Below, in pieces: positions 1 to 5,302 of a stretch of 9,592 nucleotides of DNA. The notes beneath the pieces were generated by a model. The model was not told the DNA's origin and did not search any database. It saw only the letters and a list, made by a program, of their open reading frames with translations. Numbering within the stretch: the stretch's first letter is position 1; every line of letters starts with the position of its first letter. The DNA is from Bacillota bacterium (GTDB lineage Bacteria; Bacillota; Clostridia; Peptostreptococcales; Anaerovoracaceae). The position numbers and the translations under genes are program-made. The stretch is taken from contig JAFWVZ010000048.1 of assembly GCA_017523605.1 (NCBI GenBank), positions 1 through 9,592 of the forward strand, written 5' to 3'.

Positions 1-640
1 CAAGGATACGGTATTCATCCTCTGCACTACGGATCCGAACAAACTTCCGGCAACAATACAGTCCAGATGCATACGCTTGGATTTCCGCCGCGTTCCGGAG
101 AGCGTCATTCGCGCAAGGTTCCGCGACATCTGCGCCAAGATAGGCGTAAAGGCGGACGAGGACGCCCTTGCGCTTCTTGCGGGCAGCGCGGACGGTTCCG
201 TAAGAGACGGTCTGTCGCTTCTGGATCTTTGCATCGGAAGCGGGGACAGGCTTACAAGGGAGGACGTACTGGACCTTCTGGGCATGGCACCGTCGGAGCT
301 TTTTGTAAAGCTTACGGACTGCGTGCGCACGGGAGACGCTGCGGGAGCGCTTACCGCTTTCGCGGAAACTCTTTCGGAGGGCAAGGAAGCTCTTCAGGTG
401 GGGCGCGACTGGCTGGATCATTTCCGCAGTCTCATGATAATAAAGTTCTCGGACGAACCGCAGAACATACTCAATCTTTCCGCGGAGAACATAGAACGGC
501 TTAAAGTCCAGGCTAAGGCAACGGACATGGCCTTCATCTCCTCATCCATAAAGACTCTTTCGCAGGCTCTTCTGGACGCGCGCTGGGCGGCAAGGCCCAG
601 GACGCTCATAGAGCTTGCAATAATAGAAATGTGCCGTTAG
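1..640 (+). CDS. dnaX: DNA polymerase III subunit gamma/tau, 3' part
   Basis: Clamp-loader ATPase subunit that loads the beta sliding clamp in the replisome. The 5' end lies outside the window; reading frame 2 is open from base 2 and gives 212 residues. The first visible residues, TVFILCTTDPNKLPATIQSRC, are the end of the AAA+ core, including the sensor-1 strand and the SRC arginine-finger motif. GSVRDGLSLLD is the sensor-2 helix, and the rest matches the helical collar domain (domain III). The protein stops just after RPRTLIELAIIEMCR, which in the family lies at the end of domain III. There is thus no room for the tau-specific C-terminal domains that bind DnaB and the polymerase alpha subunit. 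The usual followers ybaB and recR are absent; a PAP2 gene comes 71 bp later. The family assignment is secure; the short C-terminus is seen directly. Confidence 0.95.
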   Translation, partial: KDTVFILCTTDPNKLPATIQSRCIRLDFRRVPESVIRARFRDICAKIGVKADEDALALLAGSADGSVRDGLSLLDLCIGSGDRLTREDVLDLLGMAPSELFVKLTDCVRTGDAAGALTAFAETLSEGKEALQVGRDWLDHFRSLMIIKFSDEPQNILNLSAENIERLKVQAKATDMAFISSSIKTLSQALLDARWAARPRTLIELAIIEMCR

Positions 641-673
641 ACAGCAGGCGTCTTCGCCGCAACAATAATTACA

Positions 674-691
674 GCCGGCCTTCGGGCCGGT
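674..691 (+). other. UUCG-capped GC hairpin in the dnaX-PAP2 spacer
   Basis: A 6-bp perfect stem, CCGGCC (675-680) with GGCCGG (685-690), closes a TTCG tetraloop, and a G-T wobble can extend it by one pair. C(UUCG)G is an exceptionally stable RNA tetraloop. No T-run follows (TAGTTCTGCA does), so it does not meet the usual picture of an intrinsic terminator. It may protect an mRNA end, pause polymerase or lower read-through from dnaX. It sits 21 nt before the start codon of the next gene. Confidence 0.6.
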
Positions 692-711
692 AGTTCTGCA
701 TAGGAGAAACA

Positions 712-1674
712 ATGGGCAACGTATTTTATTTTCCCTGGGAAGTATCGCTTATGGAGGCCATCCAGGCTCATCTTGGAAGCTTCGGCGTTAAGCTGGCGTC
801 CATAGTAAGCATGTTCGGCGAGGAACTGGTGCTGGTAGCCGTGCTCGGATTCGTCTACTGGTCCCTCAACAAGAACATAGGCCGCAAGATAGGCTTAAAC
901 ATCGTAATGGGCGTGGTATGGAACCCGCTCATAAAGAACATCGCGTGCCGCAGGCGCCCTTACTTCGACAACCCCGGGATCAAATGCCTTAAGCCGGTGG
1001 ACAGCTCCGCGGACATCTACGACATTAAGGCGCAAGGCTGGTCCTTCCCCAGCGGACATTCCACCAATTCCACCATCGCGTTCGGATCGCTGGCGTATTT
1101 CTTCAGGAACAAGGCGGTAAGGATAATATGCATACTGTTGCCGCTGCTCGTCGGCATTTCCAGGTTCTGCGTAGGCGTCCACTATCCCTCGGACGTCATC
1201 TGCGGCTGGGTGCTGGGACTTGTAATAATCTTCGTAATGCCGTGGCTTCTGGACCATTCTAAGCACAAGGCTGTGCTGTACATCATAGTATTCGCCGTAT
1301 CGCTGGTGGGGTGCTTCTGGAGCAGGACCAACGATTATTACACCGGCATCGGCATGATGGCCGGATTCTTCCTGGGCGACCTTTTCGAGGAAAGGTTCGT
1401 CCGCTTCGAGAACACCAAGGTGTGGTGGCGCATGCTGCTCCGCGTGCTTGTAGGCGGAGCGCTGTTCTTTGCGCTGAACACCTTGCTTAAGCTGCCTTTC
1501 CCGCACGCGCTGCTGGAAGGCGAGACCGCCGCGGCTTTCATCATCCGCGCAGTACGCTACTGCATAGTGCTGTTCGTTGAAGTAGGCGTCTATCCGCTTG
1601 CGTTCAGGATACTGGACGGAAAGAAAAAGAAGGCCGCGCAGGCCGGGGCGCCTGCAGAAGGAGCCGCGGAATGA
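712..1674 (+). CDS. PAP2-family membrane phosphatase
   Basis: Polytopic membrane protein of 320 residues in the PAP2/type 2 phosphatidic acid phosphatase superfamily, which removes phosphate from lipid phosphates or diphosphates such as undecaprenyl diphosphate or phosphatidate. All three signature motifs are present: K75-x6-R82-P83, P113-S-G-H116, and S150-R151-x5-H157-x3-D161, with H116 and H157 the expected catalytic histidines. The start ATG has AGGAG 5 nt upstream. Hydrophobic segments occur near residues 28-50, 120-130, 136-150, 163-180, 186-200, 236-255 and 275-300, so the protein is about 100 residues longer than the minimal family member, with extra C-terminal spans and a charged Lys/Ala-rich tail. 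The stop overlaps the next start by 4 bp (ATGA), indicating translational coupling. The substrate cannot be told from sequence; an undecaprenyl or phospholipid role is only a family-based guess. Confidence 0.9.
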   Translation: MGNVFYFPWEVSLMEAIQAHLGSFGVKLASIVSMFGEELVLVAVLGFVYWSLNKNIGRKIGLNIVMGVVWNPLIKNIACRRRPYFDNPGIKCLKPVDSSADIYDIKAQGWSFPSGHSTNSTIAFGSLAYFFRNKAVRIICILLPLLVGISRFCVGVHYPSDVICGWVLGLVIIFVMPWLLDHSKHKAVLYIIVFAVSLVGCFWSRTNDYYTGIGMMAGFFLGDLFEERFVRFENTKVWWRMLLRVLVGGALFFALNTLLKLPFPHALLEGETAAAFIIRAVRYCIVLFVEVGVYPLAFRILDGKKKKAAQAGAPAEGAAE

Positions 1675-2603
1675 ACATAGTATTTCTGGACCGCAAAAGC
1701 ATAGGGGACGACCTGGATCTGAGCGCTTTCGACAAGCTCGGAAACGTTGTAATGTACGATTTTTCGACTCCCGCCGAGGCCAGAGAGCGCACTAAGGAAG
1801 CGGACATAATAGTTCTCAACAAGACTCCCATAAACGAGCAGACCGTAGGACTTGCGGATCATCTTAAGCTGGTCTGCGTTACCGCCACGGGCACCAACAA
1901 CCTGGACAAGGATTACCTGGACCGCCGCGGAATACAGTGGCGCAACGTTGCCGGATATTCCACGGAGAGCGTCGCGCAGCATACCTTCGCGCTGCTGCTC
2001 TACGTCTGGGAGCATCTGCGCTACTACGACGAATACGTTAAGAGCGGGAGCTACGCAGACGACAAATTATTTACGCACTTTGCGCAGAATTTTCGCGAGC
2101 TTTCCGGAAAGACCTGGGGCATAATAGGCCTTGGCACCATAGGACGCAGGGTGGCGCAGATAGCGGAGGCTTTCGGCTGCAAGGTGCAGTACTATTCCAC
2201 CTCCGGCCGCAACCACACGGACGATTACAAAGAAGTGAGTTTCGGGGAGCTTCTTGCGACCTCGGACATCGTATCCATCCACGCTCCGCTCAACGCTCAG
2301 ACCGAAGGTCTTATGGACGCAGCGGCATTTAAGCAGATGAAAAAGACCGCCGTCCTGATAAACGTCGGACGCGGTCCTATAATCGTGGAAAAAGATCTTG
2401 CCGAAGCCTTAAGGGATGGCGAGATAGCGGGCGCCGGACTGGACGTACTGTCCGTGGAGCCCATGAGCAAGGAAAGCCCGTTCTGCGGTCTTAAGGACAG
2501 CAGACTGTTCATAACGCCCCACATTGCCTGGGCATCCGTGGAGGCCCGCACCAGGCTCATGGACATAATAGCGGATCAGATCCGGGAATTCATCACGCAA
2601 TGA
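1671..2603 (+). CDS. D-2-hydroxyacid dehydrogenase (glycerate dehydrogenase/hydroxypyruvate reductase-like)
   Basis: Cytosolic NAD(P)-dependent oxidoreductase of 310 residues that interconverts a 2-oxoacid and a D-2-hydroxyacid. The Rossmann motif is G153-L-G155-T-I-G158. The family catalytic residues are visible: R234 in NVGRGP, E263 in LSVEP and H284 in TPHIAW, with the substrate loop TATGTNNLD around residues 71-79. After the second Rossmann strand the sequence is YYSTSGRN instead of an acidic residue. In this superfamily that change often goes with tolerance of, or preference for, NADPH, so cofactor use is open. ATG 1671 overlaps the PAP2 stop by 4 bp, and its own stop overlaps the next start by 4 bp (ATGA at 2600). 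The family is certain; the specific substrate (hydroxypyruvate, glyoxylate or another 2-oxoacid) is not. Confidence 0.92.
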   Translation: MNIVFLDRKSIGDDLDLSAFDKLGNVVMYDFSTPAEARERTKEADIIVLNKTPINEQTVGLADHLKLVCVTATGTNNLDKDYLDRRGIQWRNVAGYSTESVAQHTFALLLYVWEHLRYYDEYVKSGSYADDKLFTHFAQNFRELSGKTWGIIGLGTIGRRVAQIAEAFGCKVQYYSTSGRNHTDDYKEVSFGELLATSDIVSIHAPLNAQTEGLMDAAAFKQMKKTAVLINVGRGPIIVEKDLAEALRDGEIAGAGLDVLSVEPMSKESPFCGLKDSRLFITPHIAWASVEARTRLMDIIADQIREFITQ

Positions 2604-3361
2604 ACGACTGGCTGAAGATAACTGCCATAGATGTGGGCAAGGGCGACTGTATCTTGCTGCAGCGCGGGGATCATGCCGTTCTGATAGACACAGGCTACGA
2701 GGATACTGCCGGGAAAGTGCTGGGCGAACTGGGCGCGGCCGGCGTAAAAAAGCTGGAGGCTCTTATACTTACGCATTTCCACAAGGACCACATCGGCGGT
2801 GTTTCTGCTGTCCTAAAGTCTTTCGGCGCCTGCCGGATCTACATGCCCGATTTCGTAAAGGACAGCGAGCATTTCTATACGCTGGTAAGGACTGCGGAGG
2901 ATCTGAACACGGAGATAATAAGAGTCGTCTCGGATCGGCGGACGGACTTCTTCGGGGCGCAGATCCGCATGTTCCCTTCGCCTTTCGTTTACGACGGTAC
3001 CAACGAGAACGACTGCTCTATGGTCTGCGCACTTAGCTTCGGCAGAGTTTCGTTCCTCTTTGCCGCAGATCTTCAGAAAGACGGCATCGCAGCGTTTCTG
3101 AAGGACCGCGAAGAACACTTCGACGTACTGAAAGTGCCCCACCACGGCAACAAAAAGGAAGGCATGGCTGAATTGCTTGCGGCAGTAAAGCCTTCTGTGG
3201 CGGTCATTACGGACAGCGCGGCCAAGCCTGCGGACGATTCGGTGCTGGAGATGCTCCGTGCATGCGGCGCAGCTGTCTTCCGGACCTCGGTGCAGGGCAG
3301 CATCGCCATCGAATGCGGCACGGACAGCATGGTTGTAATAAGAAAAGACCGGAATGGATGA
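2600..3361 (+). CDS. ComEC/Rec2-like metallo-beta-lactamase-fold hydrolase, soluble
   Basis: A 253-residue metal-dependent hydrolase. DVGKGD (11-16) followed by VLIDTG is the N-terminal signature of the ComEC C-terminal domain family. H59-F-H61-K-D63-H64 is the metal-binding HxHxDH motif, NDCSMV (137-142) and FAAD157 are further conserved elements, and VPHHG (179-183) holds the late histidines. Unlike true ComEC it has no competence membrane domain, and no signal peptide or transmembrane segment is visible, so it is probably cytosolic. ComEC relatives act on nucleic acids or phosphodiesters, but stand-alone members are largely uncharacterised, so no substrate is assigned. It is the last gene of the overlapping PAP2-dehydrogenase-hydrolase unit, and its stop codon lies inside the loop of the following terminator hairpin. 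Confidence 0.88.
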   Translation: MNDWLKITAIDVGKGDCILLQRGDHAVLIDTGYEDTAGKVLGELGAAGVKKLEALILTHFHKDHIGGVSAVLKSFGACRIYMPDFVKDSEHFYTLVRTAEDLNTEIIRVVSDRRTDFFGAQIRMFPSPFVYDGTNENDCSMVCALSFGRVSFLFAADLQKDGIAAFLKDREEHFDVLKVPHHGNKKEGMAELLAAVKPSVAVITDSAAKPADDSVLEMLRACGAAVFRTSVQGSIAIECGTDSMVVIRKDRNG

Positions 3362-3380
3362 ACCCGGTCTTTATTCTTTT
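3344..3380. terminator. Bidirectional intrinsic terminator between convergent genes
   Basis: AAAGACCGG (3344-3352) and CCGGTCTTT (3364-3372) form a 9-bp perfect stem with an 11-nt loop. On the + strand it is followed by TTATTCTTTT; read on the minus strand it is followed by TCTTATTAC. It therefore serves the hydrolase gene from the left, and plausibly the pseudouridine synthase from the right. The stop codon of the hydrolase is inside the loop. Confidence 0.8.
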
Positions 3381-3396
3381 GGTTTTCAGGTACTTA

Positions 3397-4143
3397 TTAT
3401 AGTTTTTTCAGATATTCCATTTCTGCCTGAGTAAGCCTTCTGTAGCCGCCTTCCTTCGTTCGCCCCAGCTTTATCTCTCCGATGGCGGTACGCTGAAGAG
3501 CCAGCACTCGCAGCCCTATGGCTTCGGCCATCTTTCTTATCTGGCGGTTCTTGCCTTCGGATATCTTTATCTCCAGAACGCACTCGCGCGCGGCCTGCGA
3601 TACCATGGTAACGGTGGCGGGGCGGGTCTTGTATTTGCGCGTATAGCGCTTGCCCGTTGCGGGGTCCTTTTCTTCCAGATCTATCTCAACGCCGCTGCGC
3701 AGCATCCTCAGCTGCCTGTCCGTAGGGGTTCCGTTGAGCCTCGCAAGGTAGGTCTTTTCCAGATGAGAGGAGGGTCTTGATATCTTGTTAGCCAGCTCGC
3801 CGTCGTTTGTAAGAAGCAGCAGTCCGCAGCTGTCGTAGTCCAGCCTTCCCACCGGGAACACGTTAGCGTTAACGTCCGTAAGCAGGTCCATTACGGTGGG
3901 CCTGCCTTTTTCGTCCTTTCTGGTCGTAACGTATCCGGCCGGCTTGTTGAGCGCGTACCAGCAGAGTTTTTCCGGTCCGTCCAGAACGCTGCCGTTTACT
4001 GTAACGGTGTCGCCCTCCTGAACGTCGTATCCGGGCTCCTTAAGGACTGCTCCGTTTACCGATACCTTGCCGTTCTTTATAAGTTCGTCCGCACCCCGTC
4101 TGGAACTGATCCCGGACTGCGCGATGTATTTGTTCAGCCTCAT
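3397..4143 (-). CDS. rluB: RsuA/RluB-family rRNA pseudouridine synthase
   Basis: Isomerises a specific uridine of ribosomal RNA to pseudouridine; RluB members act on 23S rRNA near the peptidyl transferase centre. The 248-residue protein starts with an S4 RNA-binding domain (about 1-60: RLNKYIAQSGISSRRGADELI). The catalytic domain carries GRLDYDSCGLLLLTNDG (99-115), with D102 the expected nucleophile, then SSHLEKTYLA and EGKNRQIRKM (197-206). ATG 4143 has AAGGA 8 nt upstream on the minus strand. The length fits the family, but the RluB versus RsuA or RluE choice rests on overall likeness only, so the symbol is tentative. The gene is transcribed away from the pyrR leader by the promoter at 4171-4199, alone, and ends at the shared terminator. 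Confidence 0.88.
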   Translation of the reverse strand: MRLNKYIAQSGISSRRGADELIKNGKVSVNGAVLKEPGYDVQEGDTVTVNGSVLDGPEKLCWYALNKPAGYVTTRKDEKGRPTVMDLLTDVNANVFPVGRLDYDSCGLLLLTNDGELANKISRPSSHLEKTYLARLNGTPTDRQLRMLRSGVEIDLEEKDPATGKRYTRKYKTRPATVTMVSQAARECVLEIKISEGKNRQIRKMAEAIGLRVLALQRTAIGEIKLGRTKEGGYRRLTQAEMEYLKKL

Positions 4144-4170
4144 TTTTTCCGTCCTTTTCTGTCTGCAGAC

Positions 4171-4199
4171 ATTCTACCACAGATAAAAACCCTGTGCAA
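4171..4199 (-). promoter_or_regulatory. Sigma-A-type promoter of the pseudouridine synthase gene
   Basis: On the minus strand, -35 TTGCAC (4199-4194) and -10 TAGAAT (4176-4171) are separated by exactly 17 nt, with TG one base before the -10 (extended -10). Transcription would start near 4164, about 20 nt before ATG 4143. A DnaA-box-like 9-mer (4193-4201) covers the -35. Confidence 0.7.
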
Positions 4200-4304
4200 A
4201 AAACGATAAAACTTTTTTATTTTTTGCGAGATGCAACAGCTGTTCATAAAAAATAACGAACCTGTGGAAAACTTGTGTATTGACAAAATGATCGATGTCG
4301 TTAC

Positions 4305-4322
4305 GCCTTGAAATTTCAAGGC
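4305..4322. repeat. 18-bp perfect palindrome with a second half-copy downstream
   Basis: GCCTTGAAATTTCAAGGC is a perfect palindrome. Its right half with flanks, ATTTCAAGGCATT (4313-4325), recurs exactly at 4412-4424, 99 bp away, followed by a looser TTTTAAGGC (4423-4431). The palindrome lies between two DnaA-like boxes. It may be an operator for an unknown dimeric regulator or an origin-associated element; no matching regulator is recognised in the window. Confidence 0.6.
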
Positions 4323-4440
4323 ATTCCGGCGATAAAAGTTTTCCACAGCTTTTGGTGGAAAAAGGTGGAAAAGAGTTGGGGAGTTTTTTTCAGTCTCCTG
4401 AAAGCCCCGATATTTCAAGGCATTTTAAGGCTGTTGATAA

Positions 4441-4454
4441 TTGTTCGCGAACAA
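4441..4454. repeat. 14-bp perfect palindrome TTGTTCGCGAACAA
   Basis: This perfect dyad sits between the one-mismatch DnaA box at 4432-4440 and the exact match at 4456-4464. It is not the parS consensus (TGTTNCACGTGAAACA) nor the Gram-positive LexA arrangement (GAAC-N4-GTTC). A further 10-bp dyad, CGAGCGCTCG, follows at 4485-4494. Function unknown. Confidence 0.55.
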
Positions 4455-4517
4455 GTTTTTCACATTTGTAGATGTTAACATAATCGAGCGCTCGCAAAAA
4501 TATTTTTTCCGTGCTTC

Positions 4518-4586
4518 TTTCGGCTTTTTTTGAGTTTGCCGAAACAGTTCCTGAATTAATTATCCGGCCCCGAAGGACCTTCCGGA
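4518..4586. repeat. Two inverted repeats upstream of the pyrR promoter
   Basis: TTTCGGC (4518-4524) pairs with GCCGAAA (4538-4544) around a 13-nt T-rich loop, and TCCGG (4563-4567) pairs with CCGGA (4582-4586). The second ends 4 bp before the pyrR -35 element. They could be operator sites or remnants of a terminator; nothing decides between these, and no gene is seen here. Confidence 0.35.
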
Positions 4587-4589
4587 ATA

Positions 4590-4618
4590 TTGACTGGAGA
4601 CTGTAAAAATGCTATAGT
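4590..4618 (+). promoter_or_regulatory. Sigma-A-type promoter of pyrR-uraA
   Basis: TTGACT (4590-4595) and TATAGT (4613-4618) are separated by exactly 17 nt. Transcription would start near 4625, placing the PyrR-binding hairpin at the very 5' end of the mRNA. Confidence 0.82.
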
Positions 4619-4633
4619 ATCCATAGTAAAAAA

Positions 4634-4670
4634 GAATCTTTAAATCGGTACAGAGAGACCGGTAAGATCC
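4634..4670 (+). promoter_or_regulatory. PyrR-binding RNA hairpin (anti-antiterminator)
   Basis: Lower stem ATCTT (4636-4640)/AAGAT (4664-4668), an asymmetric internal loop with TAAAT on the 5' side, upper stem CGGT (4646-4649)/ACCG (4658-4661) and the loop ACAGAGAG (4650-4657). This reproduces the known Gram-positive PyrR site, whose conserved loop is CCAGAGAGG over a bulged two-part stem. In the family, PyrR bound to UMP or UTP clamps this hairpin and lowers expression of the downstream pyr gene. Confidence 0.88.
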
Positions 4671-4709
4671 ATAAAAAACGCGCGCGCAGCGCAGAGCAGA
4701 TCTTGCCGG
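4659..4709 (+). promoter_or_regulatory. Antiterminator helix of the pyrR leader
   Basis: CCGGTAAGATC (4659-4669) can pair with GATCTTGCCGG (4699-4709): 11 bp with a single G-U wobble. The left arm is the 3' side of the PyrR hairpin and the right arm is the 5' side of the terminator, so this helix excludes both. This is the classical antiterminator position in PyrR-controlled leaders. Confidence 0.75.
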
Positions 4710-4733
4710 CAGAGCAGGATTTTTTTATGGATC
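4666..4733 (+). repeat. 13-bp perfect inverted repeat enclosing the pyrR ribosome site
   Basis: GATCCATAAAAAA (4666-4678) is the exact reverse complement of TTTTTTATGGATC (4721-4733), and the latter contains ATG 4727. In mRNA this stem would bury the start codon, with the attenuator hairpin nested inside. Its left arm overlaps the PyrR hairpin and the antiterminator. Confidence 0.7.
4699..4726 (+). terminator. Attenuator hairpin before pyrR, also covering its Shine-Dalgarno
   Basis: ATCTTGC (4700-4706) pairs with GCAGGAT (4714-4720) with one G-U pair and a 7-nt loop, followed by an uninterrupted T-run (4720-4726) that ends at the start codon. It fits an intrinsic terminator controlled by the PyrR hairpin. 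The AGGA Shine-Dalgarno (4716-4719) is within its 3' arm, so folding also blocks ribosome access. Confidence 0.72.
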
Positions 4734-5302
4734 AGGGAAACAGAAAGCCTAAAGCGCAGCTTCTCAACGAAGAAGCGATGCACAGAGCGCTAAAGCGCAT
4801 GTCGCATCAGATCCTCGAACAGAACGAGGGCGCCGACGGGCTTGTTTTTTTGGGCATACGCCGCAGGGGAGTTCCTCTTGCCAGAGAGCTTGCCAGGAAC
4901 ATCAAGGAGATAGAAGGTTCCGAAGTTCCGGTAGGCGAGCTGGACATAACCCTCTACCGCGACGACCTCTCCGAGACCGATCCCGCGCCCACGGTAAGCA
5001 ACTCTAAGATAGACTTCCCCGTTAAGGACAGGAAGGTGATCCTGGTGGACGACGTCATATTCACCGGCCGCACAGTAAGGGCTGCCATGGATGCAGTAAG
5101 CGAGCTCGGAAGACCGGCATCCATACAGCTTGCCGTCCTTATAGACCGCGGCCACAGGGAGCTTCCCATAAGGGCTGATTATGTAGGTAAAAACGTTCCA
5201 ACGTCGAGGAACGAGATCATATCCGTACAGATGACGGAATTCGACGGAAAAATGTGCGTCGATCTGTACGAAAAACAGGAGGAATCATATAATCATGAGT
5301 GA
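4727..5302 (+). CDS. pyrR: PyrR: pyr mRNA-binding attenuator / uracil phosphoribosyltransferase
   Basis: Binds the leader hairpin of pyr mRNAs when UMP/UTP is high and has uracil phosphoribosyltransferase activity (uracil + PRPP to UMP). The 191-residue protein shows the type I PRTase fold, with the PRPP loop V104-I-L-V-D-D-V-I-F-T-G-R-T116, the early GIRRRGVPLA segment (43-52) and LIDRGHRELPIRADYVGKNVPT (138-159), typical of PyrR. ATG 4727 is chosen over TTG 4703 because AGGA lies 7 nt upstream and homologous sequence begins a few residues after it; 4703 lies inside the leader structures. The leader immediately before it carries the PyrR site, so the gene should regulate itself. The end overlaps uraA by 8 bp, which makes a pyrR-uraA salvage operon. 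The assignment is firm. Confidence 0.96.
   Translation: MDQGNRKPKAQLLNEEAMHRALKRMSHQILEQNEGADGLVFLGIRRRGVPLARELARNIKEIEGSEVPVGELDITLYRDDLSETDPAPTVSNSKIDFPVKDRKVILVDDVIFTGRTVRAAMDAVSELGRPASIQLAVLIDRGHRELPIRADYVGKNVPTSRNEIISVQMTEFDGKMCVDLYEKQEESYNHE

Larger units (their letters stand above)
4193..4464. promoter_or_regulatory. Cluster of DnaA-box-like 9-mers (candidate oriC or DnaA-binding locus)
   Basis: Four 9-mers match TTTTNCACA exactly: minus strand at 4193-4201 (TTTTGCACA) and 4263-4271 (TTTTCCACA), plus strand at 4339-4347 (TTTTCCACA) and 4456-4464 (TTTTTCACA). Four more on the minus strand differ from TTWTNCACA by one base: 4241-4249 (TTATGAACA), the tandem pair 4354-4362 and 4364-4372 (both TTTTCCACC, 10 bp apart), and 4432-4440 (TTATCAACA). 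Next to the first box, 4198-4225 holds only three G/C in 28 bases, like a DNA-unwinding element. Eight sites in 272 bp in a non-coding region is typical of origins and DnaA-titration sites. No dnaA, dnaN or rpmH is in view, and all genes left of 3361 point toward the cluster, so origin function is an inference. Confidence 0.55.

Noticed and set aside
895..1506. 203-codon minus-strand frame opposite the PAP2 gene
   Set aside because: His/Glu/Tyr-rich nonsense composition, no domain; the + strand has all three PAP2 motifs.
4354..4372. Tandem GGTGGAAAA units as the start of a CRISPR or longer repeat array
   Set aside because: Only two units 10 bp apart, with no spacers; better explained as near-match DnaA boxes.
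4140..4418. Possible 92-residue protein on the minus strand covering the DnaA-box region
   Set aside because: No Shine-Dalgarno before its ATG, runs through the synthase promoter and into its start codon, and the composition follows the AT-rich repeats.
4485..4494. CGAGCGCTCG as a LexA or parS site
   Set aside because: Spacing and sequence do not fit either consensus; kept only as an unexplained dyad.
4703..4729. TTG at 4703 as the pyrR start
   Set aside because: It lies inside the attenuator hairpin with no well-placed Shine-Dalgarno; ATG 4727 has AGGA at 7 nt and gives the normal PyrR length.
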